Source of the DNA: Lysinibacter sp. HNR
Lineage (GTDB): Bacteria; Actinomycetota; Actinomycetes; Actinomycetales; Microbacteriaceae
Assembly: GCF_029760935.1 (NCBI RefSeq)
Contig: NZ_CP121684.1
Span: 1,054,001 to 1,118,000 of the forward strand
Direction of reading: 5' to 3'
DNA: 64,000 nt
Of this stretch, positions 1 to 8,410 are shown in pieces. The translations under genes were made by a program, and so were the position numbers. The notes beneath the pieces are model-generated. The model was given only the letters and a program-made list of their open reading frames with translations. It did not search any database and had not been told where the DNA came from. Each line of letters opens with the position of its first letter. Position 1 is the first letter of the stretch.

Positions 1-799
1 TGTGGGCATGACCAATCGCGCTTATCGTATGGGCGCTCTCGGAAGCTTTGCGGCCTAGAACCTCTATCAGTTCGGCGCGGGCTGCGGGAGCTGAATTATT
101 GACATCCTGCAGGTCGATCCTGTCGAGGCTCCGTTCAATCGCGCGAAGGATCTCGTATTTTCGAGGATCGCCTTCAGAGAGTTCGGCGCTGAGCTGCCCT
201 AGAACCTCAAGGTCGTTTCTGAGTTCCCACAGTTCCTGATCATAAAGGTTAATATCGGCGCGTTCGATCCGATAGAGGGGTTGAGTTCCCGCCGTAAATT
301 TTTCACCGAGCGGGGTGGCAATCATCAGACCGTCGAGTCTTTGTAGCAGGGGGTTTGCCGCGGCTTCAACATACACCTCAAAGGCTCCACCGGGTGCGGT
401 CTCAGCGTTGACGGGGATCCACTGGTTGCGCGGATTAAGCCCCTTTACTACGTTTCCACCCGGAAGATAAACAAGCCCTTCCGCGTGAAACCCTGGAGTA
501 TGGTCGCTAAAGCCCGGATTAAAAATTACCTCAAGCGGTTTGTCCCGATGCTCCGGGGGAATCGTGCCGGTGAGTCTGAACCAGGTTGTGCCCCATGCTG
601 GTCCCCATGCGTCTCCCACTGCTATGGGCTGGTAGTTTTGACGAAGAGCGATGTCCGGCTCTACAGGTTCTCCCTGGCCACCCTCAACATGCCAGGCTGT
701 GAGAGTGAGATCTGTGATCGGTCGGTGAATATCAGCCACGAGACGCTCGCGTAGCGCGCGGAAAAGGCGATCTTTAATAAAACGAGAATCATCGTGCAT
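1..799 (-). CDS. GH38 alpha-mannosidase, N-terminal part (cut by window edge)
   Basis: The reverse strand is open from an ATG at 799 to the window edge, giving 266 codons. An AGGAG ribosome site lies 9 bases upstream of the ATG. The N-terminal domain contains the W-G-x-TWF-R-L-T-G and IPPEHRDKPLE features of bacterial GH38 alpha-mannosidases. The last readable residues are ISAIGHAH, the start of the family's GHAHID-SAWLW motif, whose second His is a zinc ligand, so the catalytic domain lies outside the window. No signal peptide is visible, so the enzyme should act in the cytoplasm on imported mannosides. It starts 44 bases after the GH5 gene and probably shares its transcript. The family is well supported; the exact linkage specificity is inferred from the neighbours. 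Confidence 0.87.
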   Translation of the reverse strand, partial: MHDDSRFIKDRLFRALRERLVADIHRPITDLTLTAWHVEGGQGEPVEPDIALRQNYQPIAVGDAWGPAWGTTWFRLTGTIPPEHRDKPLEVIFNPGFSDHTPGFHAEGLVYLPGGNVVKGLNPRNQWIPVNAETAPGGAFEVYVEAAANPLLQRLDGLMIATPLGEKFTAGTQPLYRIERADINLYDQELWELRNDLEVLGQLSAELSEGDPRKYEILRAIERSLDRIDLQDVNNSAPAARAELIEVLGRKASESAHTISAIGHAH

Positions 800-843
800 G
801 ATGGGATGCTCCTAGGTGACTGCGAGTCAGAATATGTGGTGGT

Positions 844-2157
844 TCAGGGGAGGACTGTTGTCTCGGTGCTGCTGCGCTGTACCTCACTCGGGAGAACAAG
901 CGTCTTGATTCCGCGCGTCTCAAGGATATCTGAGTCGTGAGACTGTGATGTGAGCACCACCGCGGGGCGTTCGCCCTCCATTGCGAGTGTCATCCACGCG
1001 TTGAAGAATTCTCCGCCGGGAGCACACACGGAGCGATTGGGTGCGGTCGCCTCGTCTCCGACATCAAGAACCAGCGCTGTCGAGCGGGGAGCGGGACGAG
1101 TATACGAGTCGCGTGCGGTTGCTGCCGCCCGGGCAAACGCCTGACCCTGGGGTTTGATCGAGCGCGCGTTATCGAGCAACCCTAGAGAGTATTCCAGCGA
1201 GGGGAAGTCCGCGAGCGCGGTGCTCACATCGTGCGAACACCACCAGGTGACGCCCCAGAGATTATCGCAGTCGAGGGCGTGATTAATTGCCTCTTCGGTA
1301 AAACGTGCTGCCTGATCAGACTCAATGAAGGGGGCTGGTGCTCCTACTTCTTGTAACCAGACGGGGCGAGCGGGGTCGACCGCCCATCCCCGGGAAAGCT
1401 CTATAAGGTATTCGGCCAGTCGGGCGGACTGTTCGCTTGTGCCACCGTATTTTTGGGCGGTCCCGTTAAACACCCATGAGTGTACCGTTGTCATCGACCC
1501 GACCCGTGCCGCCAGGGCAGGGGTAAAAGAGTGGTTATTATCGAACCAGGCTGCGTCATACTCTGAGTGCTGGTGCTCTCGTCCCGGTGCACCAGTTTCG
1601 CACGCGGTCAGCACGGTGCGCAGCCAGTGCTCGGCCTCATCAATGCTCAGTGCGCTTACGTCGGGATGTGCGCTGGAGGCAAACTGGCTGAACTCATTGC
1701 CGAGGCTCATACCTAAGAAGTTGGGACGGTCGTCAAGAGCTCCTGCGAGTTTGGTCAGGTATTCCGCCTGTCCCGAAAGAACCCGATCATCGGTAAAAAG
1801 ATTGGCTTTGTGCCAGGTAGACACCCACGACGGGAGAAAATCAAAGCTGGAGAGATGTCCCTGAAGGCCGTCAACACTTACGTCAAGATTTCGTTCGGCG
1901 GCGGCATCCACAACAGAGCGGATGTCTGTGAGGGCTTGAGGACGGATGAGAGTGCGGTTGGGTTGCACAAGCGGCCACAGGGCAAAAATACGAATGTGGT
2001 CGGCACCGACCTCGACGATGCTGTCGAGATCCTTTTTGACATCATCAATATTGAAGTCAAGCCAGTGATGAAACCAACCAACGCTGGGGGTGTAGTTAAC
2101 GCCAAATCGAGGGGCGGGAAAGGAATCAGTCTGGGTGTTGTGTGACTGCGGGGCCAT
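844..2157 (-). CDS. GH5-family glycoside hydrolase, GH5_18-like beta-mannosidase
   Basis: This 437-residue clan GH-A hydrolase begins FGVNYTPSVGWFHHWLDF and carries the acid/base Glu in SLGNEFSQF (about residue 155) and the nucleophile Glu in WLQEVGAP. The FGVNYTPS and LQGHLSSFDFLPSW stretches resemble bifidobacterial GH5_18 enzymes, which cleave the Man-beta-1,4-GlcNAc bond of the N-glycan core; the subfamily call is from memory and less sure than GH5. The ATG is preceded by GAGGAG ten bases upstream. No signal peptide is seen. It is followed by the GH38 gene and is divergent from GH125, sharing a control region with a LacI-type operator. A role in core Man-GlcNAc cleavage after antenna trimming is inferred. 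Confidence 0.8.
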   Translation of the reverse strand: MAPQSHNTQTDSFPAPRFGVNYTPSVGWFHHWLDFNIDDVKKDLDSIVEVGADHIRIFALWPLVQPNRTLIRPQALTDIRSVVDAAAERNLDVSVDGLQGHLSSFDFLPSWVSTWHKANLFTDDRVLSGQAEYLTKLAGALDDRPNFLGMSLGNEFSQFASSAHPDVSALSIDEAEHWLRTVLTACETGAPGREHQHSEYDAAWFDNNHSFTPALAARVGSMTTVHSWVFNGTAQKYGGTSEQSARLAEYLIELSRGWAVDPARPVWLQEVGAPAPFIESDQAARFTEEAINHALDCDNLWGVTWWCSHDVSTALADFPSLEYSLGLLDNARSIKPQGQAFARAAATARDSYTRPAPRSTALVLDVGDEATAPNRSVCAPGGEFFNAWMTLAMEGERPAVVLTSQSHDSDILETRGIKTLVLPSEVQRSSTETTVLP

Positions 2158-2243
2158 CTGAAGAAACTCCTCGTGAAGCGTCGATGATTCGTATGTGTTT
2201 GTGTGGGGGGAATGAAATCGTGAGACACATCATGATCAGCTTT

Positions 2244-2261
2244 AACTTAAGCGATTTAGTT
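2244..2261. promoter_or_regulatory. LacI-family operator candidate between divergent GH5/GH38 and GH125 genes
   Basis: The 18-bp site AACTTAAGCGATTTAGTT matches its own reverse complement at 14 of 18 positions and has the central CG typical of LacI/PurR-type operators. It sits in the 230-bp control region between the divergent hydrolase genes. Its reverse complement matches a second site at 3833-3850, upstream of the regulator, at 14 of 18 positions. Confidence 0.55.
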
Positions 2262-2387
2262 GATATGTTGGACAATACATTAGGCGGTTTCGTTCCGTCT
2301 GTCAAACACGTCTCACGCGGGTTATGATCCTCGTAAACCAAACCGTTATTTTTGTGACATGCTCTCCGTGCGTACCGAAGGATTTTC

Positions 2388-3701
2388 ATGACCGAGCGAT
2401 TTGTTCTTGACCCCGAAACTATGCGTGTGTGGGAGGTAGCTGCGCGTCGTATTACTCACGCGACGGGTGATAAGAGCCTGGGGGAGCGCTTTATCGCTGC
2501 GATGACCGACACGCTACTCAAGACCATGACACTACGCAGCGATGGCACGGTTTTTGTTATTACCGGTGATATTCCCGCTATGTGGTTGCGTGATTCTTCG
2601 GCGCAGCTGCGTCCTTTCCTGCCCTTTATCCGTCAGAGCGCGCAGCTGCGCACGATGGTGAAAGGGGTTATTCGTCAGCAATTTGACAGCATGCTTCGTG
2701 ACCCCTATGCAAACGCCTTTAACGATGGGCCAACGGGTGCTGCTTACGACGAGGACGACCTCTCAGGCAATCCCTGGATTTGGGAGCGCAAATATGAGAT
2801 TGACTCTCTTGCTCTTCCCGTGCAGTTGTTGCACAGTGTGTGGCGCATCACCGGAGAAAATGACCTCTTTAGCGGAGCAGTTTATCGGGCATTTGAGTTG
2901 ATTATTGAAACATGGCGGCGTGAACAAAACCATAGTCAAAGCTCGGATTATAGGTTTTACCGGGCAAAAGCTCCCGCGCTAGATACCCTCTCGCACGGTG
3001 GCCAGGGATCACCTGTAGCGGTGACGGGTATGACCTGGAGCGGTTTTCGTCCGAGCGATGATTCCTGCACGTACGGTTATAACATCCCAGCCCAGCTGGC
3101 AGCCGTTCGCGCCCTCGGGGAAATCTCACACATGCTCAGAGAGGTTTTTCGTGACGCTGAGACGGCTGATCGTGCGGACAAACTGCGTGAGGAAATCTGG
3201 GAGGGAGTTCGTAATCACGGCATTCTTACTCGGGAGGGTGGGGGGTTGCCCGTATTTGCCTATGAGGTAGACGGCTTGGGGAACGCGTTATTCATGGACG
3301 ACGCTAACATGCCCAGCCTGCTCTCTCTTCCACTGCTCTCAAACGTTTCTTATCGGGATGAAACATACCTTGCGACTCGAGAGTTTGTTTTGAGCGCAGA
3401 AAATCCTTTTTATTTTACCGGTCGGTATGCCTCGGGCGTGGGAAGTCCGCACACGCCCGAGGGGTATATTTGGCATATTGCACTTGCCGTGGAAGCCCTG
3501 ACAACACCGGATAGAAAACGAATGCGCGAGCTCATTGCGGTGATGTGCAAGACCGACGGTGGAACCGGCGTTATGCACGAGGGCTTTGACCCTGACGATC
3601 CCACCGCGTTTACTCGTCCTTGGTTTTCCTGGGCTAATTCGATGTTTTGTGAGGTTCTTCTCGCCTATTCGGGGCATCCCCATGTAGGGTTGGGTCGATA
3701 A
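2388..3701 (+). CDS. GH125 exo-alpha-1,6-mannosidase
   Basis: This 437-residue protein has the GH125 hallmark TGDIPAMWLRDSSAQ near residue 60, then WERKYEIDSL, GMTWSGFRPSDDSCTYGY and a C-terminal WFSWANSMFCE stretch. GH125 enzymes are inverting exo-mannosidases that remove alpha-1,6-linked mannose from N-glycans or yeast mannan. The length fits the family. The ATG has GAAGGA about six bases upstream. There is no signal peptide, so action is cytoplasmic. It is transcribed away from GH5-GH38 and toward the LacI gene, with a 167-bp gap. Together with GH38 and GH5 it could dismantle a mannose-rich N-glycan core; the substrate is inferred. Confidence 0.93.
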   Translation: MTERFVLDPETMRVWEVAARRITHATGDKSLGERFIAAMTDTLLKTMTLRSDGTVFVITGDIPAMWLRDSSAQLRPFLPFIRQSAQLRTMVKGVIRQQFDSMLRDPYANAFNDGPTGAAYDEDDLSGNPWIWERKYEIDSLALPVQLLHSVWRITGENDLFSGAVYRAFELIIETWRREQNHSQSSDYRFYRAKAPALDTLSHGGQGSPVAVTGMTWSGFRPSDDSCTYGYNIPAQLAAVRALGEISHMLREVFRDAETADRADKLREEIWEGVRNHGILTREGGGLPVFAYEVDGLGNALFMDDANMPSLLSLPLLSNVSYRDETYLATREFVLSAENPFYFTGRYASGVGSPHTPEGYIWHIALAVEALTTPDRKRMRELIAVMCKTDGGTGVMHEGFDPDDPTAFTRPWFSWANSMFCEVLLAYSGHPHVGLGR

Positions 3702-3832
3702 GAAATAGCACGGTATGTATAGTTTAGAGTTGTTATTTTTTGCTCGTATAGAATTGGGCGAAAAATGAGCAGTTTTTGTCGTGATTTTGCATCCAGGCTG
3801 AATGGGCTGTGTGGTTAGAAAACAGCAGCGAC

Positions 3833-3850
3833 AACTAGATCGGTGATGTT
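3833..3850. promoter_or_regulatory. second LacI-type operator candidate, upstream of the regulator gene
   Basis: AACTAGATCGGTGATGTT shares AACTA-ATCG-T-A-GTT with the reverse complement of the site at 2244-2261 (14 of 18). Its own dyad symmetry is weaker (10 of 18). It lies 18 bases before the TTG of the LacI gene, a place consistent with autoregulation. Confidence 0.42.
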
Positions 3851-3868
3851 CGAAGTTATTGCAAGGAG

Positions 3869-4906
3869 TTGAAAGCTATCGTAGAGACACGCCCCACTAT
3901 CGTAGATATCGCCCGACGCGCGGGAGTTTCCCCGGGAGCCGTGTCCTTTGCACTTAACGGTAAGCCTGGAGTGAGCGAGCAGACTCGTGCACGCATCATC
4001 GAAATCGCCCAAGAACTTCGATGGGAACCAAACAGGGCCGCACTATCTCTAGGCGGGGCTCCGGTTGGCTCAATGGGGCTTGTGATTGCCCGGCCGGCAC
4101 GGATTGTTGGTGCGGAATCTTTTTTTGCGCAGCTTATCGCGGGGCTTCAATCGGCGCTTTCTCAGCACGGGACAACTTTGCAATTGCTTATTGTGGAAAG
4201 CATTGAGGCTGAGGCTGAGATATATCGTGCGTGGTGGCAGCAACAACGTGTTGACGGAGTGTTTGTCATTGATGTCCAGGCAGATGATCCGCGCATCACC
4301 GTTCTTGAGGCCCTGGGGCTACCCGCGGTCATCGCGGGAGAGCCTCTAAAACCCGGAAACATTCCCACCGTCTCTGCCGATGACGAGGAGGCCATGTTGA
4401 CGCTGGTGGATTATCTATGTGAATTGGGCCACAGAAGAATAGCTCACGTGTCCGGGTTCCAGCAGTTTTTGCATACCCAGCGTCGGATGAAGGCACTGCA
4501 AGACTCTGTACAGCGCAGGGGGTTGCTCTGGGCCCAGTCATTTTCCACGGACTTTTCCGATTCTCAGGGGGCGCTGATTACTCGGCAACTCATGACACAG
4601 GAGACCCCTCGCCCCACCGCTATTATTTACGATAGTGATGTGATGGCTGTCGCCGGGCTTGGTGTTGCTGGAGAAATGGGTGTTGTTGTTCCGGGTGAAC
4701 TGTCTATCGTTTCCTTTGAGGATTCGGCCCTCAATCGACTCACTCACCCGGCGATGACAGCGTTGAGTCGGGACTCCTTTGAGCTGGGAGAACTTTTGGC
4801 AAACACCCTTGTGAGCGTGGTTGAGGGTACGCTACAAAACCCGCGTGTACCTGCAACAATGCCGGTTTTATCAGTGCGAGGCAGTAGTGGTGCTGCCCCC
4901 AAATAA
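3869..4906 (+). CDS. LacI-family transcriptional regulator of the mannoside locus
   Basis: This protein of about 345 residues has an N-terminal helix-turn-helix (PTIVDIARRAGVSPGAVSFALNG, residues 9-31) and a LacI hinge with WEPN. A periplasmic-binding-protein-like sensor domain follows, with GVFVID, GHRRIAHVSG and VPGELSIVSFED features. It most likely represses the flanking mannosidase genes and responds to a mannoside. The start is odd: the only usual start codon in frame is TTG at 3869, which directly abuts the AAGGAG at 3863-3868. An ATC at 3878 would have ideal 9-base spacing. An in-frame TAG at 3836 rules out an upstream start. Family certain; effector inferred. Confidence 0.9.
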   Translation: MKAIVETRPTIVDIARRAGVSPGAVSFALNGKPGVSEQTRARIIEIAQELRWEPNRAALSLGGAPVGSMGLVIARPARIVGAESFFAQLIAGLQSALSQHGTTLQLLIVESIEAEAEIYRAWWQQQRVDGVFVIDVQADDPRITVLEALGLPAVIAGEPLKPGNIPTVSADDEEAMLTLVDYLCELGHRRIAHVSGFQQFLHTQRRMKALQDSVQRRGLLWAQSFSTDFSDSQGALITRQLMTQETPRPTAIIYDSDVMAVAGLGVAGEMGVVVPGELSIVSFEDSALNRLTHPAMTALSRDSFELGELLANTLVSVVEGTLQNPRVPATMPVLSVRGSSGAAPK

Positions 4907-4949
4907 CCTGGAAGGTTTGCACTAGGAAAAGCCGCGAGAGACGACATGT

Positions 4950-5897
4950 TTAGGGAAGAAGAGGACCGAGTGCAAGCATGAGGCAGAGCGCGAGAACTAT
5001 CACGAGAGAGAACCGGAACATCTTACGAGCCCAGGAGTTATCATCCGTTGCGCGAATCCCCAGTATCCCGAGCCAGATCCAGTATGCGCCGAGCAACCCC
5101 ATGACGATTGTGTATACAACCCCAACGTACCCAAAGACAGGAAGAAGCAGGGTTGATACGACAAACGCAATGGTGTAAATCAGTATCTGGTTTTTTGTGT
5201 TTTTGATTCCGCGAACGACAGAGATGACGGGAACACCCGCGCGAGCATACTCATCGTGACGATAGATTGCGATTGAATAAAACTCAGGCATTTGCCAGAG
5301 AAAGATCATGAGGAATACGAGGATTGCTCCCGCGTCGATACTTCCGGTTACCGCAACATAGCCGGCCAGTATTGGTGCGGCACCCGATATGCTTCCCACG
5401 AGGGTGCCGTGGATTGAGAGACGTTTGGAGAGCATCCCGTAGAGCACAACATAGACCACATACCCGCCCACTCCAACAGTGACCACCAGCCAATTAGTCC
5501 AAGCCATCAGTATGCTGAGGCCCGATAGCCCAAGAATGATGCAAAAGAGTGCGGCGTTACGTGCGCTTATAGCCCCGCTGACGGTAACGCGTTTTTTCGT
5601 GCGTTCCATAACACTGTCGATATCGCGGTCAAGTATGTTGTTGAGCACGCAGGCTGAGGCAATAACCAGGGTCGTTCCTATAGAGAGCGCAAGAAAGAGG
5701 AGAGGGTTAAAATGCCCAGCGCTTGCCAGGAGGAAGCCCGCAGCCGCGGTCAGCACGTTTCCGTAGAGAACTCCGGGTTTAGTAAGTGAGTAGTAGCGTG
5801 TCGCTTTATCGCGAAAGGTGGACCCGGTGGCGCGGGAAGCGAGTGCGCCGTCTGTTCCGTCTTTGTCGGTGGTGATAGGCGCTCCGTGTGAGGGCAT
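4950..5897 (-). CDS. ctaB: protoheme IX farnesyltransferase (heme O synthase)
   Basis: This 315-residue integral membrane UbiA-superfamily prenyltransferase has the first Asp-rich motif in NILDRDIDSVMERTKKR near residue 110, and about eight hydrophobic segments. It has TKPGVLYGNVLTAAAGF at the front, as in CtaB/CyoE. It transfers a farnesyl group to protoheme IX to make heme O for cytochrome oxidase. The region after MERT reads KKRVTVSG where many homologues have RPLVTG, a small deviation. GGAG lies ten bases before the ATG. No cytochrome oxidase genes are adjacent. It is convergent with the LacI gene, with a 43-base gap. Other UbiA enzymes are less likely given the heme-synthase-like motif. 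Confidence 0.85.
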   Translation of the reverse strand: MPSHGAPITTDKDGTDGALASRATGSTFRDKATRYYSLTKPGVLYGNVLTAAAGFLLASAGHFNPLLFLALSIGTTLVIASACVLNNILDRDIDSVMERTKKRVTVSGAISARNAALFCIILGLSGLSILMAWTNWLVVTVGVGGYVVYVVLYGMLSKRLSIHGTLVGSISGAAPILAGYVAVTGSIDAGAILVFLMIFLWQMPEFYSIAIYRHDEYARAGVPVISVVRGIKNTKNQILIYTIAFVVSTLLLPVFGYVGVVYTIVMGLLGAYWIWLGILGIRATDDNSWARKMFRFSLVIVLALCLMLALGPLLP

Positions 5898-5939
5898 ACG
5901 AAAAGAACTCCGTCCAGGGTGAGAAAGCAGCTTCCAGGA

Positions 5940-7809
5940 TATCGTTTATAGAGGCATCGGGGTGACCTGACGACCTTGTGCTGTGGCAAATACCTGTGAG
6001 AAGAGGCTCCTCAAGGTGGTTGTGTCTCCCGTTGCCTCGTCGAGGGGGAGTCCATCTAGGGGGCGTCTGAGGTGAGGGTGTAGGCAGCCTGCGGATTACC
6101 CGCGCTGGTGAAAGAGAGTGAGTAGCCCCAGCGTTCCATTTGAGGGAGAAGCAGAGGTGACCATAGGTGGTTCTAGACAGGTATTTCAGCCACTTCTATC
6201 ACGTAGTTGCGAGTGTTTTTATAGCCAAATATGTTTGAGCCTCCCGAGTTGATCTCGTATTCCCCTGTTTCCGTTGGTACGCCGGAGAGCATTCCCGTCT
6301 GCGGGTTCAATTCCATCCAATCCGTTAGGATTTCGGTGATTGATAACGATGCTTCAGGCGAGCTTTGGGTGGTAACGACCTGGATATACGATGTATTCGT
6401 AACTACCTACGGCAAGTGTGTCACGTGTGATTTCAGCTGATGTGGTAAATGTGAATGTGCGGGACAGTCCGAGCGTATCGTCAGTACTCAGAATTGGTAG
6501 GGTTTCCGTCGGCGGTGGGCAGCATGATTGTGCCCTGGTCTCCAAAACGTGTGCGCACCTGCGTTTGCTATTACAATCGAGAGCACACTGTTTTGGTCAG
6601 GTGGGAGACTCCCCGGATATGCTTGAACGATTCGTTCGTTCGTGTTGTCCGCAACGTATACGACGGTGCTTCCTCCTGCGTCCTCCCCCCCGTGGTTATG
6701 ACTGATGGCGAGAACGCTGGAAAATTTCGGTTTGACAGAGCAGCCGGGGTGAGACGTGCGTTTGTCTTGGCATCAATAATGATGAAGGGCTGTGATTGAG
6801 TATTGCCCATATATAACGAGGCCGCTCGACTCGGTGGTGACATCTTGGGTAATCGCTACACTGCTGTTGACAGCGACGTTAGAAAATGTTGAGACAACTC
6901 GTCTCGCAGCGAGGTCAATAATCTTGACCCTGTTGCTGCTTGCCTTATCAATCATGAGCACACGCCGTCGTGCCCGATCGGGAGCGTAAAGGATGTCGTC
7001 CCCTGGTCCCGGTGTGGGGTCGGGTTCATAGGTTGCTGCTGAATAGTGACGGCCGGTTACTCCGGTCGGTGCAATATCGAGTGTGAGGTCGGTTACTGTT
7101 GCCGAAGGTCGTTGAACAGATAGAATTCCTGCGTTTTCCGATGCCGTAACAAATGAGACGCTCTTGGCCGAGTGTGGATCGTGGGTCAAATTTTTACTGT
7201 CGCTGGGTCTCTGTTTGTTGAGGGGGCTGCAAAGTGGGCGGATGTTGTGGTCGCGATATCGATACTGTGTATATTGCTTGAGGAATGGAGTACAAATAGA
7301 TAGCCTGATGCAGCTGTTGCGTCGGGTTCTCCGACCATAACAGTGTGCCCTTCCGTGGAGGGTAGTATCTTCACCATAAGGGTTTCTTTGGCGGTTGCCT
7401 CGTCAAATCCGATGATCTTTTGCTCCTGAGTGTTCTGTTGCTCCAGGAACGTAGACTACGTTTTCGATGGGAATTGTTTGAGGGAATGGTGGTAACCTAG
7501 GTTCCTGCGGTGACATTCAGAGAACTGATCTGGTAGGCACCAAACACGTCTCAGTCGACGTAGAGGTGCCCGGAATATGTGTAGATCCTAGTGATAGCGC
7601 TAGGGAAGATAAGCTCATAAAATTCCGATCCAAGAGTTTTGGGTCGTTGGAGCGTTGAGTTGCTGACCGCTCAGAAGCTTGGTCTGCTAGCTGAAGGTTC
7701 TTGAGCTTTGTTCGCTCGGATCGCGGCTCTGTGTTATTGCTTGGGCAAGTGTTAGTGTCGATGCAGGCAGAGCTGGGAGTAAAGCCCTGGCGGTTCCAAT
7801 TCTCACCAT
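5940..7809 (-). pseudogene. eroded secreted beta-propeller/Ig-like repeat protein
   Basis: Coding remnants on the reverse strand hop between frames for about 1.9 kb. A likely start at 7809 gives a signal-peptide-like stretch (ARALLPALPASTLTLAQA). A stop then interrupts DVFGAYQISSLNVTAGT before VTTIP, and NVVYVPGATEHSGAKD shifts to EQKIIGFDEATAKETLMVKI. Next come propeller-like strands (GDDILYAPDRARRRVLMID, QPFIIIDAKT, STVVYVADNTNERIVQAYPG). After further shifts there are LNPQTGMLSGVPTETGEYEI, an Ig-like He_PIG signature, and a second degraded copy YSLSFTSAGNPQAAYTL and LDGLPLDEATGDTTT. At least five shifts or stops make a functional product unlikely. The original was probably a secreted adhesin- or surface-type protein. 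Boundaries are approximate. Confidence 0.75.
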
Positions 7810-8301
7810 TACTTTGCATAGTGAGAGATGCGTCTTAGTCTTTTTCGTGACGTTTGTATTAAAAATAGCAAATCTACATGCCTCTTTATTTTCTATTTCC
7901 TGAGCTGTCTTGTGATAGAGGGCATCCTTGAGTAATATCCCGCCTTGAAAGCCGCTGCTTTGCGGCGAAGTATGAGTGACTCTGTCGGGCGCGCGCAGAG
8001 GATGCTTTCCACAGGCAATTGGATTCAAGAATCCAACGGATTGCGATATCAGAAAATTTTTGGAAAAAATATATGAAATATGGGTCGAATCATATATCAA
8101 GAGTGCGTATGATTTTTAAGATTATAGGGGCTTCAGAATACTTTGTGTTGGTAAATGAAGAATCTAGGATGGCGCAGAGTAGATTGAATGAGCATAAAGA
8201 TTTTTAGTGCATTTGTGTCTTGAAATAATAAAGCTCCCGGGCGTCATGAATAAAGTTTCATTTAGCATATATAACATATTGTTTAACATGCTTTCGTGTC
8301 A
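7810..8301. other. AT-rich gene-less stretch before the collagen-like gene
   Basis: No convincing gene is present. Short open frames here lack ribosome sites and family motifs. The stretch becomes strikingly AT-rich from about 8040 to 8300. It separates the pseudogene from the promoter of the collagen-like gene and may hold its upstream regulatory sequence or further decayed remnants. Confidence 0.5.
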
Positions 8302-8331
8302 TTGACGCTTGTTGAGATAACCTCTTATGAT
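8302..8331 (+). promoter_or_regulatory. sigma-70-like promoter of the collagen-like gene
   Basis: TTGACG (8302-8307) and TATGAT (8326-8331) are separated by 18 bases, each close to consensus. Transcription from about 8338 would leave a leader of roughly 70 bases before the GTG at 8411. It is one of the most consensus-like housekeeping promoters I found in the window. Confidence 0.6.
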
Positions 8332-8410
8332 TATCGAGAGAACTAATGAAAGGCTATTCTGGGCTCTGCCAGAAGCTAGGGTATTCGTGAAACCCGGATA
8401 AGGAGCAGAT

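Noticed and set aside
7687-8100. A 137-codon reverse frame before the collagen-like gene
   Set aside because: Only its last part overlaps the signal-like start of the pseudogene; the upstream part lacks a ribosome site and any family resemblance.
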